A stretch of DNA of 64,000 nt from Odiellus spinosus (Eukaryota > Arthropoda > Arachnida > Opiliones > Phalangiidae), in the NCBI GenBank assembly GCA_963920705.1, contig OY987238.1, forward strand, positions 13,076,183 through 13,140,182. The letters are read 5' to 3'. The translations under genes and the position numbers were made by a program. Positions 34,938 to 45,099 of this stretch are shown here, one piece after another; the first letter of the stretch is position 1; each line of letters starts with the position of its first letter. A model generated the notes under the pieces. That model did not search any database, was not told the DNA's origin, and saw nothing but the letters and a program-made list of their open reading frames with translations.

Positions 34938-34944
34938 GTTTATT
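34938..34944 (-). terminator. Possible poly(A) signal overlapping the receptor stop
   Basis: On the minus strand the stop region reads CTATAATAAACG, so AATAAA overlaps the tandem TAA TAA. This close position would give an extremely short 3' UTR. The AATAAA words 250-330 nt further on are equally possible. Confidence 0.25.
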
Positions 34945-36175
34945 ATAGTACAGTTTCATTGGTCGAGGTACGAGGTCCATTTACTAAGGAATATCTCGAA
35001 GAACCTTCTCTTTTACTGACCAAATATCCCGTCATAAAAAGATTTTTGAAGGTTTCCCGAAATTGTCGACTCATGCCGCAGTAAATGGCGAAATTTACTG
35101 GATAGCTTAGAATAATGAAGAAGTTGGTGAATAGAATTGTGGCGTTCAGGTCGTCGTATTCTGCAAATTTCAATTCCAGAGCGTTGGTCAAAACGTGAAG
35201 AAGTGTGGTAACCGCTAATGGTATTTCTACCGCCAAGAAAACAGTGACGACCACGATTAGCATCAATGTGGTACAATTGCTGTCTCGTAGTTTTTTACAC
35301 TCATTTTTTTTGTTCTCCTTGAAGAGTCTGTCTCTTTTACGCTGGGCATTTTGTAAAGCTATGAAAAGTAGGACGTTGAGGACGACCAACGCTGCGCAAG
35401 GACCGATATGAACGAACAAAATACGAAAAACGTAATACCCGCTGTAGTAAATGTTTTCGGTTACGATTTGACTGACCCATCTTGCCGTACTAGCCCGACA
35501 ACCCCAACGTGTTTCGCCTTTGTATCGAAACCTAACCGATTCAAAAACCCTGTCGAAAAATCGTGTTGATTGGTGAAATAGCGATAGGATGAAGACCCAA
35601 ATCATCGCTCGCGCTACTCTTGGTACCGTGCACCAAAATCTAGCGGCTGTTGGATGACATACGTATATATACCGTTGTACCGCTAGGACTAAGGTCAACC
35701 AGATTGAGGCCGTGTGAAAAAACGCTGGTAAGATTTCAATCATGCAATGATTCGCGTAACAAGCGCTTGGTGGGTACAAAACGTTGGCGTGATTCCCTAA
35801 AGTATACATGTAAAAATACCACGGTGCCGGGAAGACTAGGGTCAAGAGATCCGAGATGGCCATCGTCAGTAAAACCATATTTGTCGGGGTTCTCATATGC
35901 GGCTGCGACAGAACTACTACGATGAGAGTGTTGGCCACGATGGTGATCAGAAGAAGAAAAGGCATGATATACCCGAACAAAGGCATCGCGTACTGAAACG
36001 GGAAGTCTCTAGTGACGTTGACCAATCCCATGACTTCGTAAGCTTCCGGCGTCCGGTTTGAATCGAATCCGGGGAAATCCGTGGCGCCTCCGAATGTCTC
36101 GACGAAGCTGACATTTTCTGTCGTGTTGAAGATCAGTGTTACCAAGGAACCAGGGAAATCCGAGCTTACATCCAT
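34943..36175 (-). CDS. SPR: Sex peptide / myoinhibitory peptide receptor-type GPCR
   Basis: This 410-residue class A GPCR sits in the plasma membrane. Known family members bind MIP (allatostatin-B) peptides, and in Drosophila also sex peptide, and signal mainly through Gi/o. Seven membrane segments are visible at about 66-90, 100-124, 143-167, 189-204, 246-274, 302-327 and 345-368. Family marks are PLFGYIMPFLL before TM1, TPTNMVLLTMAISD in TM2, FPAPW and YMYTLGNH, QRYIYVCH in place of DRY (167-174), PCAALVVLNVLLF in TM5, CKKLRDSNCTTLMLIVVV entering TM6, EIP in place of CWxP (317-319), and SYPVNFAIYCGMSRQFRETF, where YPxNFxIY replaces NPxxY. Cys139 and Cys226 are the likely disulfide. N-glycosylation sequons lie at Asn17, 21, 40 and 53. 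The start has a good context (A at -3, G at +4), with an in-frame stop 42 nt upstream. There are no introns in the coding part. The tail ends ETVL, a class I PDZ ligand. Family assignment is firm. Ligand and G protein are inferred from the family. Confidence 0.95.
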   Translation of the reverse strand: MDVSSDFPGSLVTLIFNTTENVSFVETFGGATDFPGFDSNRTPEAYEVMGLVNVTRDFPFQYAMPLFGYIMPFLLLITIVANTLIVVVLSQPHMRTPTNMVLLTMAISDLLTLVFPAPWYFYMYTLGNHANVLYPPSACYANHCMIEILPAFFHTASIWLTLVLAVQRYIYVCHPTAARFWCTVPRVARAMIWVFILSLFHQSTRFFDRVFESVRFRYKGETRWGCRASTARWVSQIVTENIYYSGYYVFRILFVHIGPCAALVVLNVLLFIALQNAQRKRDRLFKENKKNECKKLRDSNCTTLMLIVVVTVFLAVEIPLAVTTLLHVLTNALELKFAEYDDLNATILFTNFFIILSYPVNFAIYCGMSRQFRETFKNLFMTGYLVSKREGSSRYSLVNGPRTSTNETVL

Positions 36176-36230
36176 TGTCCGATTTTTGAATTTTAAGTCT
36201 CCTTCAGACGCATATTATCGATAATGGAAC
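36176..36230 (-). promoter_or_regulatory. Candidate 5' UTR segment with splice acceptor and 6-codon uORF
   Basis: On the minus strand TTTTTTATCATCTCTGACAG ends at 36231, a pyrimidine-rich stretch closing with CAG. It would join an upstream exon to the 55 nt before the receptor ATG. Within those 55 nt an ATG (36213-36211) opens a frame MRLKET that stops at 36195-36193, 17 nt before the main ATG. Both readings are inference from sequence pattern. Confidence 0.4.
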
Positions 36231-37164
36231 CTGTCAGAGATGATAAAAAATAATAATTCATTAATTATAAGTATTAATGTTTAATATTTAGTGATATATA
36301 ATCAATACAATAATAGGTTCCCGACAGTTTTTTTCCTTTGAGGTGATATCCTCACTTTCATAACACCAAGGCTTAAAATTCTAAAGATAATGGTTATTCA
36401 ATAAGTTTAAGATCTTAAAACCTTCTTAAATTTCACTGGCTTAATTAAGTTCTTAAGAGGCTTTCAACATAAATCCAGCTTTAATAAATTTCTTTAGTCA
36501 TCGTTGATTAACGAGAATAATAATTACCGCCTAGCTATTTCTTCCAGGGATGAAAAATCCCTCAAAAGAAAATATCCTTAAGATACAAGCGTATCTCTAT
36601 TCAGTACCTTCGGATTATTTAAACGATAAGGAATTATAAAAATATAAGATTCCCGTTTTCCAAATATTTAATTTATTTTTCTATATTTTTCTTTCTAGGA
36701 TTAACGAATTTGTTGTGATCGACATGATGAATTTTTCATGAATCTTTTTAACAAGCATATGGAACCACTTCTCAGTTGCTCTATCAAGTAAGTAACAATG
36801 TCATTACATTTTTATAGTAACTGAAATATCTAGTTATTCAAAACCATTCAACTAATTAGAGCCAACATATACAAAGTTGATATTTTTCTTAATATCCCTT
36901 GATTAACTAAAATAGCTTAAACCAGCTGATATGTTTCGTTACTGCTCTTTTGCTTTAATGCAACGTAAACACTCTTACACTGTTAGTCTTTATATATCTC
37001 TCCTTTTTCCTGTTTTGATAAAAAAAGAGTGCTGAGACAATTTTTTCTCGGTTCCTTTGCTCGACGCGAAGATAAGAGGTATAGGAAAAAATGAAAGAAC
37101 CTGGGAGAAAATAGGATTGGAGTAGGTAGGAGCTAATTTAGCTAACAGTATTAATATTTAATTA
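36231..37164. other. Upstream region of the receptor gene
   Basis: This AT-rich stretch probably contains the 5' UTR intron or promoter. A B-like scrap GGATTATTTAAACGATAAGG then AATT lies at 36612-36635. No certain promoter element or donor site could be picked out. Confidence 0.35.
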
Positions 37165-37200
37165 GTTATTAATTGGATAAAATCTATTGAATTATAATCG
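37165..37200 (+). repeat. Dispersed repeat K scrap
   Basis: TTATTAATTGGATAAAATCT then ATTGAATTATAATCGGATA matches the end of the K copies at 20030 and 50490. Confidence 0.55.
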
Positions 37201-37325
37201 GATATTAATAATATTTATAATTAATTTTTATTGATTCTACTTCGAATCATAAGACATATTTGCATGGTAAAACCATTCAGGAAGGGTACAAAAATTTGAA
37301 ACCTGAATTTGGAATTCAATTTGAA

Positions 37326-37528
37326 AGGAGAACCTTCGACCAATTAAAAGACGTCCCTGTACCTTTAGTTTAATAAAATCCACGCGACACGTGCTTCTGC
37401 ATACATTCTCTTTCAAGATTATTTTCATCTGCGCACAATCCTGCGCACAATAGCGTGCGCGTGGGATATTTAACGAAACTAAAGGTACACAGAACTGTCT
37501 TTTGATTGGTCGGATTTTCTCCTTGTCC
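37326..37528. mobile_element. Family N MITE, copy N2
   Basis: The arms are AAGGAGAACCTTCGACCAAT then TAAAAGACG and GTCTTTTGATTGGTCGGATT then TTCTCCTT. Inner arms CCCTGTACCTTTAGTTTAAT and AACGAAACTAAAGGTACA follow, with GCGACACGTGC and GCGTGCGCGTGGG near the centre. It has the same layout as N1. Confidence 0.88.
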
Positions 37529-37926
37529 GATTTTTTGCTCAATTCATGATACAAATACATTAAATAATACTCGAACAATTTTTCCTTTTCACCCTCTCTT
37601 TAAGGTTTATTAAGATAATTCTATTGTTGGGAAGAATTTTAGATTACCCAAAAGCGTCTATAGTTATCAGTTTCCACTCCTTTTATACCTATTCTCCCTG
37701 TATATATGCTTACAAAAGCAGAAGCTTCGTTGTCTCTTCTGGTACCCACGGGGCGTTACTTAATCTCAAAGGAAAGAGAACGGAGATGATGGGTAGAGCC
37801 AGCCTATTATTATATATACTACGTTTATCACCTAATCCAAGGGTATTACCTCTTAGCGGAAACAAAATATATAAACACTGACCTCCAGTGTTAAGATCGC
37901 GTGTGAAAGTAAAGACCATACCATGA
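37529..37926. other. Unique DNA
   Basis: Overlapping frames on both strands (37624-37881 and 37710-37919) have no known features and cannot both be genes. Neither is called. Confidence 0.3.
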
Positions 37927-37933
37927 CATTAAC

Positions 37934-38270
37934 CAGAAGCCGATGAAACCCTCCTTTGAAGTCTACTAACTGTAATGTTCCATATAGCGCTCCTCTCTGT
38001 ATGGGTAAAATTACCAATTTTACGAGATCGGAGGGGTCCTACTTCATCCCCCCTGTCTACGGAAAATTGGAAATTCTCTCTCTCCACAAACGACGACGTT
38101 TTTTGACGAACTCCAAGGCTGCTAGAGATATTCGCTCGACGAACTCCCGCTCCGAAAATATCTGCCGTTAGGAGGCGTACGAATCGCGCTTTTTGAAACT
38201 AGCCCATACAGAGAGGGGTAGACAAGACCCGGGAGTAATAGACTTCAAAGGAGGGTTTCATCGGCTTCTG
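37934..38270 (+). mobile_element. Family A MITE, copy A5
   Basis: The element is complete with intact ends. The exact 7-bp target duplication CATTAAC lies at 37927-37933 and 38271-38277. Confidence 0.98.
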
Positions 38271-38289
38271 CATTAACGCAGATTTAATT

Positions 38290-38425
38290 TAAATTAATTT
38301 CTGAAGTTTGGTAAAATATAAAATATAAAAGTAAATATAAAATCGGACCAATCATAATTATTTCAGCCTTCAACAGCGCTTGTAATGTCCTAACATTAAA
38401 AGAAAAGGCCGGCATTTGGTTCTTA
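38290..38425 (-). mobile_element. Family D MITE, copy D3 (half)
   Basis: It contains ATTAATTTCTGAAGTTTGGT, ATCGGACCAATCATAATTAT, TTCAGCCTTCAACAGCGCTT then GTAATGTCCTAACATTAAAA and GAAAAGGCCGGCATTTGG. This is one arm of the palindromic D family. Confidence 0.85.
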
Positions 38426-38929
38426 AGATTTTAGCGGTGTGGGTATGGAGTAGATTTTCTAAATGGACAAGCTAGATAGGAAGTCCGGTAAAAGACTTAT
38501 TCGCTTACCGAGAAATCACTTATTTCAATTAGTATTTACTTGAAGGTTGAGTTAGGTTTTAGGAGAGATGTTTTTACGCCGTAATGGTTGGAACACATAT
38601 ATCCATTAGTAATTAGCGCTACACAGTAGTTAATTAGCCACCTTCCTCGAATAGACCAGTATTAAAGATGTTTGTGGTCGGAAAACCTTTTTTATATTTA
38701 AAAGAAAAGTAATATTTATTTTATCTCTTGCCTTGGGTTCTGGACATTCCATTAGAACTAAAAGGCATTTTTTCTAAATTTCCAAATAGACAAAAATCAG
38801 TTTAAATTAATTGTTTGGACCTGAATTTTAATTTTAAAATTGAGGGTCATTTTTCCTAGGGTCTAAAGTTTATTAATTCCAATATTTTATTAAAAATATC
38901 AAGGCGCCATGGATCACTGGTCCAGAAGG
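38426..38929. other. Unique DNA between D3 and F4
   Basis: Nothing recognised. Confidence 0.3.
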
Positions 38930-39188
38930 CTATGGTCGCACTAGCATTTATTAATCGATTTGAAACGGTAAAATCAAAACGATATTCAAATCGCCAGGAA
39001 TCGTTTTAAGCATCACGCGTTATCTTTATAAATCGATTTATCTATAGCTTCATCTATCGGTTGTTGAAACCGAATCGTTACGAAGTAGTTTCGAGAAATC
39101 GAATCGATTCGATAAAAGACTATTTCCCGTTCACACGATTAAATCGAAATATTTTAAACGGTTTAAATCGATTCTAAGGCATGTCTCA
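38930..39188 (+). mobile_element. Family F MITE, copy F4
   Basis: GGCTATGGTCGCACTAGCAT, then TAATCGATTTGAAACGGTAA, AAATCGCCAGGAATCGTTTT, CTTCATCTATCGGTTGTTGA, GTTTCGAGAAATCGAATCGA and TTTAAATCGATTCTAAGGCA. It is near full length. Confidence 0.9.
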
Positions 39189-39189
39189 A

Positions 39190-39367
39190 AAGCTACGTTC
39201 ACATTTGACACTGTTTTCAAACCGTTTCGAATGTTCAAATCGACTTTCAAAGATATTAATTTTGTTTCTTGATGAAAGATCTACACGGGTGACTCCAAAA
39301 TTTTAAAAAAATGAGCTTTCCAAAACGTTTTAAAACGGTTTCAAAGTCTGTAGTGTGAACGCGGCTA
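39190..39367. mobile_element. F'-type MITE, placed directly after F4
   Basis: The ends AGCTACGTTCACATTTGACA and GTCTGTAGTGTGAACGCGGC then TAA are inverted repeats. Inside are TTCAAACCGTTTCGAATG and AAAACGTTTTAAAACGGTTT. The termini are shared with family F but the interior differs. Confidence 0.85.
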
Positions 39368-39930
39368 AAGCGCCTCCAATTAAGTTCTAGAAATAAACTA
39401 CGTCATGTATCGGGAAAAAAATATACTTGAGTATTTTAACATTTTCATTTTAAAGTTACGCCTCAATTTTAAATATAAAATCTTTGATTCGAGTTTGGAT
39501 AATGTTCATAGACGTATATTTCAACACTCCATATCCTTTGAAAATTACGGAAAATAGTTTAGTATCCCTTTAAACACTCGTGGCAATCTCACTTTAATAA
39601 CAACTTTATGTGGAATAGACTATATATATGGACAGTACAAGAGGGGCTGGTTTTGGGCGGCGTATCCTGTCACTTACAATATATGGTACATAGTTGTTTA
39701 ATTAAAACCTTTTCCAGTATAAATAGCCTAGCTCTTTGCCAAAAGGAAATATATATATGCATGGCTTGTTTAATTATTCTCAACCGGGCTGTGATACTTA
39801 TTAATCCAGCTGCGTTTCACGATCGAATTCGTTCGATATTCGACGAAATAAATTTAACAAGTTTAAGCTTCGATCAAAATGTTTAATTGAATCCGCCAAT
39901 TTAAAGGAGAAGTCTATCATGATGTTTAAA
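39368..39930. other. Unique DNA
   Basis: A 92-codon plus-strand frame at 39608-39886 has no recognised domain. TATCCCTTTAAAC at about 39563 is an isolated TTAA-type terminus. Confidence 0.3.
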
Positions 39931-40235
39931 TAGCTACAGTCACACTAGCATATTTCTTAATCGGTTTGAAACCGTAAAATCAAACCGATATTCGAATCGC
40001 CTGGAATCGTTTTAAGCCTCACGCGTTCACGGATTATCTTTATAAATCGATTTATCGTAGCTTCATCTATCGGTTGTTGAAACCAGCCGAATCGGTACGA
40101 AACTGGTTCCGAAGCTGTTTGTAGAAATCAGTAATCAAATCGATTAGAGAAAAGACGGTTTCCTGTTCACCGACTCCAAGGAAACGCTTTGAAACGGTTT
40201 AAATCGATTCCAAGGCCTAGTATGAACGCGGCTAA
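39931..40235 (+). mobile_element. Family F MITE, copy F5 (full length)
   Basis: The ends are AATAGCTACAGTCACACTAG and GGCCTAGTATGAACGCGGCT then AATG. The interior is complete: AAATCAAACCGATATTCGAA, ATCGCCTGGAATCGTTTTAA, CACGCGTTCACGGATTATCT, TAGCTTCATCTATCGGTTGT, AACCAGCCGAATCGGTACGA and GGTTTAAATCGATTCCAAGG. Confidence 0.93.
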
Positions 40236-40261
40236 TGTTTATCGAGGACATATGGATTAAA

Positions 40262-40425
40262 TTTTTACTTTTATCATACTTTTAAAACGCCAAAATGGTG
40301 ATATAAAATATGTATTGTTTAGTGTCGCTGTAATTTTGTTCTATGACATATGTATATATATTTTGAATCGTTTTTTAACGATCAACCCGAAAATATGACT
40401 CAATTTCCATTTAGAGTTCATGAAA
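40262..40425 (-). mobile_element. Family C MITE, copy C7 (internally deleted)
   Basis: TTTTACTTTTATCATACTTT then TAAAACGCC joins straight to AAAATGGTGATATAAAATAT, TGTCGCTGTAATTTTGTTCT, ATGACATATGTATATATATT, ATCGTTTTTTAACGATCAAC and ATTTCCATTTAGAGTTCATG. Confidence 0.88.
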
Positions 40426-40601
40426 AGAAGATATATAATTTTGTATATATTCATAAATAATTATAATATTAATTTATTCCTTTTATGGTCAGAATCTAAG
40501 GAGTAGATTAAATTATTTTCATCTAGGCATAATAGTCCCATGTTTTCATAATTTAAACTCCTTTTAAGTCCGCTTCATCTCAAGTTGTTAATTATTTTTA
40601 T

Positions 40602-40937
40602 CAGAAGCCGATGAAACCCTCCTTTGAAGTCTATTATTCCCTGGTCTTGTCTACCCCTCTCTGTATGGGTTATTCTCAAAAGGCGCGATTCGTACGCCTC
40701 CTAACGGTAGATATTTTCGGAGCGGGAGTTCGTCGAGCGAATATCTCTAGCAGCCTCGGAGTTCGTCCAAAAACGTCGTCGTTTGTGGAGAGAGAGAATT
40801 TCCAATTTTCCGTAGACAGGGGGGATGAAGTAGGACCCCTTCTAACTCGTAAAATTGTGAATTTTACCCATACAGAGAGGAGCGCTATATGGAACATTGG
40901 AGTAGTAGACTTCAAAGGAGGATTTCATCGGCTTCTG
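40602..40937 (-). mobile_element. Family A MITE, copy A6
   Basis: The ends are intact. The exact 7-bp target duplication TTTTTAT lies at 40595-40601 and 40938-40944. Confidence 0.98.
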
Positions 40938-40944
40938 TTTTTAT

Positions 40945-41507
40945 ACAATTAAGAATAAACATATATAAGCGGTTTAAAATGCAGCATTTGATATTAAATT
41001 ACCTAAAATAGCTTAAACAAAACATTCATACGTTTGTTGCTTGTAATTGAACAATTAGGGGATCATCAAAATCTAAATCTTTAAGTATGGGTCCTGGGAT
41101 TTCAGTTTGTAAGCGAGTTAATAACGAATCTCGACGTTAAGTCTCTCCATTCTCAGTAATCATTGGATTAGATTATCACCAAGAAGATGGAAGCGACCAC
41201 TTGGGCGTCTATAGCTAGAAAATGGCATTACGCATTAGCGTTTATTGGGAAGAAGTATTAAGAGAGATGGACAAAGGGCGAGCGTGGTTTAACTCCGGTT
41301 CTTAATCTTCTCAAACGAGGTGAATAGAAACTCATTTCGAGTTAGGAGAGCGATAAATGCCAGCTAAAATAATCCGATTATCCGTGTTTAATGCCTTAAT
41401 CCACATCCAACTGCTTCAGCGAATAGGCGTAAAGTATCTATTAGGTAGCAAACAGGGTCCTTTTACGCGGATTGGGGCTTAATTTTTATTAACTAGATTA
41501 GATCTAC
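40945..41507. other. Unique DNA
   Basis: Nothing recognised. 41160-41460 is somewhat GC-richer than its surroundings but has no open frame of note. Confidence 0.3.
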
Positions 41508-41695
41508 TTTAAGTGAGGCTGTTACGAATTCTGATGAACTCCAAATGTAATTTGAGTCATATTTTCGGGTTGATCGTTAAAAAACGATTCTAAATATATA
41601 TACATATGTCAAAGAACAAAATTACAGCGACACTAAAAATACATATTTTATAATCGCCATTTTCGAAATCTGTCAAATTAAAATTTCCAGTGAAA
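41508..41695 (+). mobile_element. Family C MITE, copy C8 (truncated)
   Basis: TACTTTAAGTGAGGCTGTTA, then GAACTCCAAATGTAATTTGA, ATCGTTAAAAAACGATTCTA, AGCGACACTAAAAATACATA and AATCGCCATTTTCGAAATCT. It stops before the TACGTCATC part. Confidence 0.88.
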
Positions 41696-41721
41696 CGGCT
41701 GTGGTTAGAAACGTGAATTTG

Positions 41722-41885
41722 TAGAGCCGCGTTCACACTGTACTCTTTGAAACCGTTTTAGAACGTTTTGAAAAGGTCAAATTGTTTAATTTTGAGGTCA
41801 AAATATATATTTGTTACCATAAAAAGTTAAAGATTCGCAACTGATTTGAAATGGTTTCAAACTTTCTAGTCTGACTGTAATTTAA
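41722..41885. mobile_element. F'-type MITE at 41.7 kb
   Basis: It opens GAGCCGCGTTCACACTGTAC then TTTGAAACCGTTTTAGAACG. It closes GATTTGAAATGGTTTCAAAC then TTTCTAGTCTGACTGTAATT. The inverted termini are weaker than in the 39190 copy. Confidence 0.75.
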
Positions 41886-41902
41886 GTTATATATATATAT
41901 AT

Positions 41903-42241
41903 TATATCAAAAGTCCATCATTTTATTCCATAAAAGTAAACAGCGGCCCGTAGGTTAATTCTGTCAGCAAAGGTCCAATTTTACGTCATAACCCATCACT
42001 TAAAAACAGCCAAAAAGGTCATCCCCTGTCTGGAGAGTGCTGGAATTTAGGCGGGCCACACTTGGCTATATTGTCTTCACCGCAGAGTGGCGCTTTCGCT
42101 CTTTCCACCGCGACAGCGGCCGCTAGAGTGTTTCGAATCATGCAGAATGTGCAGGTACATTTACCCGGACCTTTGCTGATTGAATTTAGCAACGGGGCGT
42201 TGTTTACTTTGATGGAATGAAGTGATAGACTTATGAATATA
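41903..42241 (+). mobile_element. Family E MITE, copy E3
   Basis: The arms are TATATCAAAAGTCCATCATT then AAAAGTAAACAGCGGCCC, and GGGGCGTTGTTTACTTTGAT then GTGATAGACTTATGA. AGCAAAGGTCCAATTTTACG and CGGACCTTTGCTGATTG, AGAGTGGCGCTTTCGCTC and CAGCGGCCGCTAGAGTGT are present. It is shorter than E2 in the middle. The 94-codon minus-strand frame over it is not a gene. Confidence 0.92.
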
Positions 42242-42737
42242 TGATGCTTCGTGTAAACATTTGATTCCCTTCGGATTTCACGAATTAGTTTTCGATAAAA
42301 CATATAACCGGGTTACGTAAGGGCAATCCCCCGTTGCGCTGCTCTTCTAACCAATCAAGCATAGGCGATGTCAGTTCCACCTTTAATTGGCAGCACTCCT
42401 TAAAGCTATTCTATCTATTTCTACAAAGTCAATAAATTATAGAAATAACCTTTTAGCTTACTTCCAACTAAAAGTGAACAATATTCTATAGGGAGTAAAA
42501 CCCAAAACAAATAACTTAATGATACGGGTTTTGGCTACACTAATGATTCGCTTAATGCTATGTAAGTATACTTTTCTAGTTTAGGGGAAATAATGCATAT
42601 GTAGTTTGTGTTCTAGTTACCACGCAAATATTGGGTAAATTTTATTGTTGCAATGGAACAAGTCTACAAAATCTACCACATCATTAACGATTTTATACAG
42701 TTAAAATTTAATTTCAAAGTATGTAGATTATATATTT
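42242..42737. other. Unique DNA
   Basis: Nothing recognised. Confidence 0.3.
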
Positions 42738-43309
42738 AAAGTAAGGCTGTCCCCATTTTTTGTCTATGGATTATATTTTTAGTTTTATCATGCTATTAAA
42801 ACGCCATATTCCAAATTTTATACCTCTGGGTTGACGCGTTAGAAAGAAACTGTCAAACAAAATTAACGATAATATTCGTACGATATTCTAGATTAAGTAC
42901 TTATACGAAAAAGACCGCGCGAAAGCGACCTTATCACGCTTGAGAATCAACGGTAGGCGAATTAAAACAATAGCGAAATCACGCGACCATAATGATGACG
43001 TAATATTGCTGGGAATTTTTATTTTAAAAATTTCGAAAATGGTGATTAAGAAATATGTATTTTTAGTGTCACTGTAATTTTGTTCTATGACATGTATATA
43101 TATTTTGAATCGTTTTTTTAACGATCAACCCGAAAATATGACTCAATTTCCATTTGGAGTTCATGAAAACTCAGTGAAATAAATTTTATTTAAATTTATA
43201 TGCAAAGAACTAATTCTGAGATATTTTATGAATGTGTTCATTTATGAAGAAATTTTATTTTTAATATTAGAATCATTTTCCTCTTCATCCTCACTTTAAA
43301 CAACTTCTT
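42738..43309 (-). mobile_element. Family C MITE, copy C9 (longest, both ends kept)
   Basis: The left end is TTTAAAGTAAGGCTGTCCCC, the right end ATCCTCACTTTAAAC, each with TTAA at the border. The interior carries ATATTTTTAGTTTTATCATG, TACCTCTGGGTTGACGCG, TAGATTAAGTACTTATACGA, GACCGCGCGAAAGCGACC, AATGATGACGTAATATTGC, AATTTCGAAAATGGTGATT and AACGATCAACCCGAAAATAT. At about 570 bp it is the best guide to the family's full structure. It is non-coding. Confidence 0.93.
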
Positions 43310-44294
43310 TTACATTTTAAAACTAAATTTGAGAATAACCTCGTTGTTGATAATCCGTTATAAAGGATAATCTGATTTTTAAATTGAATTACTCGAATAA
43401 GGAGAGAATTACGATACAGTGGGGATAAAGAAAAAAATTGGAAGATGTCTGAACAGTGAGTGAAAGAATTTTCAGTCGTGCTTCGATTCCCAATGAACTT
43501 TTCTTTCTTAAACGACTCTCTAGTGATAAAATCCGATTAGTGAGATCTTGCCTTTCATAGAAGCATTTTTAGCGAGGCCCAAAATCGATAGCTCAAATAA
43601 AAGAGTGGGCTTTTAGTTCGAAGATCAATAATGGATTGGCAAAATTAACAACTACCCCATTTCGTCTTTATCGAAATGAAAGAAAAAAAACACATAACAA
43701 GGTGAACAAGTACAATTAAGAGCCCGCTGCATAGAGGCAGGAGTAGTTTCGTTAATATTTAGTCTTGAAGTCGAAAATTGTTAAAAATATTTAAAATTAC
43801 TTAATCAGCGATTTTATGATAGATTTCAGGTTAAGATATTGGCTAAGCCTTGGTATATATAATTCTATTTCCCAGCCGCTTGGGTTCAAAGTATGAAGCT
43901 TAGAAATATTTTAGGAAATTGAACGGTGTTAAACAATTCGTGCTGCGAAAGGAAATTGAGATTTCATTTTATCTCTGTTATTTCTGTTATTTATTCGAAA
44001 TAATAACTTCATAATAAGAAAATCCAAGAATATACCCCCTAAGTTTCCATTTTCTAATATTACGTCCAGGTAAAAATCTTTTTCTACCTTTCACTAGTAT
44101 TTTACAAAACTATTTTACGTTCTATTAGATTTTACGTTGATTAATAATCCGCTCTATTTTTCGTTAGTGTGCAAACTGGGATTGAAATTAGATAGATTAA
44201 TGGAAGAAAATTATGACTTTATTTTTAAAGTTCTCGGTTAACGAGGGCCGGCAATTTTAAATTAACACTATCTCGTCGCCTGAATTTTATTAAG
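43310..44294. other. Unique AT-rich DNA
   Basis: Nothing recognised in about 1 kb. Confidence 0.3.
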
Positions 44295-44301
44295 CCAAAA
44301 G

Positions 44302-44614
44302 CAGCAGCCGATGAAACCCTCCTTTGAAGTCTACTACTCTAATGTTCCATATAGCGCGCTTCTCTGTATGGGTAAAATTCCCAATTTTACGAGATCGGAG
44401 GGGTCCTACTTCATCCCCCCTGTCTACGCAAAATTGGAAATTCTCTCTCTCCACAAACGACGACGTTTTTTTGACGAACTCCGAGGCTGCTAGAGATATT
44501 CGCTGGACGAACTCCCGCTCCGAAAATATCTACCGTTAGGAGGCGTACCAATCGCCCTTTTTGAAACTAACCCATACAAAGAGGGGTAGACAAGGAGGGT
44601 TTCATCGGCTTCTG
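44302..44614 (+). mobile_element. Family A MITE, copy A7 (short)
   Basis: The left end reads CAGCAGCCGATG (one base changed). About 25 bp are missing from the right arm, where GGGGTAGACAAGGAGGGTTT lacks the GACCCGGGAGTAATAGACTTC part. The exact 7-bp target duplication CCAAAAG lies at 44295-44301 and 44615-44621. Confidence 0.97.
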
Positions 44615-44674
44615 CCAAAAGTTAGAAGGTATATGATTATATTTGGAAGGGTGAAAGGTAAAGTTGACTTGATC

Positions 44675-44935
44675 TGGATTAGGTACTTTTACAAAAAAGA
44701 CCGCGTGAAACCGATCTTATCACGTGCACGAAAATCAACTGTATGATCTAAAATAACCACGTGACCATATAGTGATGACGTAGTATTACGGGGAATATTT
44801 AAAAATTTCGAAAATGGTGATTATAAAATATGCATTTTTACAGTCGTGGTAATTTTATTCTATGACATGTGTATATATATTTAGAATCGTTTTTAAAGAT
44901 CTTTCTGAAAATGTTACTCAATTTTAATTTGGAGC
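44675..44935 (-). mobile_element. Family C MITE, copy C10
   Basis: GGATTAGGTACTTTTACAAA then AAAGACCGCGTG, GATCTTATCACGTGC, CCACGTGACCATATAGTGAT, GACGTAGTATTACGGGG, TTTCGAAAATGGTGATTATA, GACATGTGTATATATATTTA and GTTACTCAATTTTAATTTGG. The outer ends are eroded. Confidence 0.85.
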
Positions 44936-44984
44936 CCAATTTTAATCAATTAGTTAAAGTTTACATATTTATTAACATTAAGCG

Positions 44985-45099
44985 GTCTAGCACGTGATAA
45001 GGTCGCTTTCGCGCTGTCTTTTTCGTAAAAGTACTTACTCTTTTTATATGAAATTTCGAATATAGCGTTTTTATAGCATCATAAAATTAAAAATATAAT
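44985..45099 (+). mobile_element. Family C distal part, copy C15, hit by A8
   Basis: TAGCACGTGATAAGGTCGCT, then CTTTTTCGTAAAAGTACTTA, CGTTTTTATAGCATCATAAA and ATTAAAAATATAAT. This is the distal part of C in plus orientation. A8 inserted at its ATATAAT. Confidence 0.8.

Noticed and set aside
35013-35925. Other frames on both strands within the receptor gene
   Set aside because: They are shadows of the receptor reading frame, without conserved motifs.
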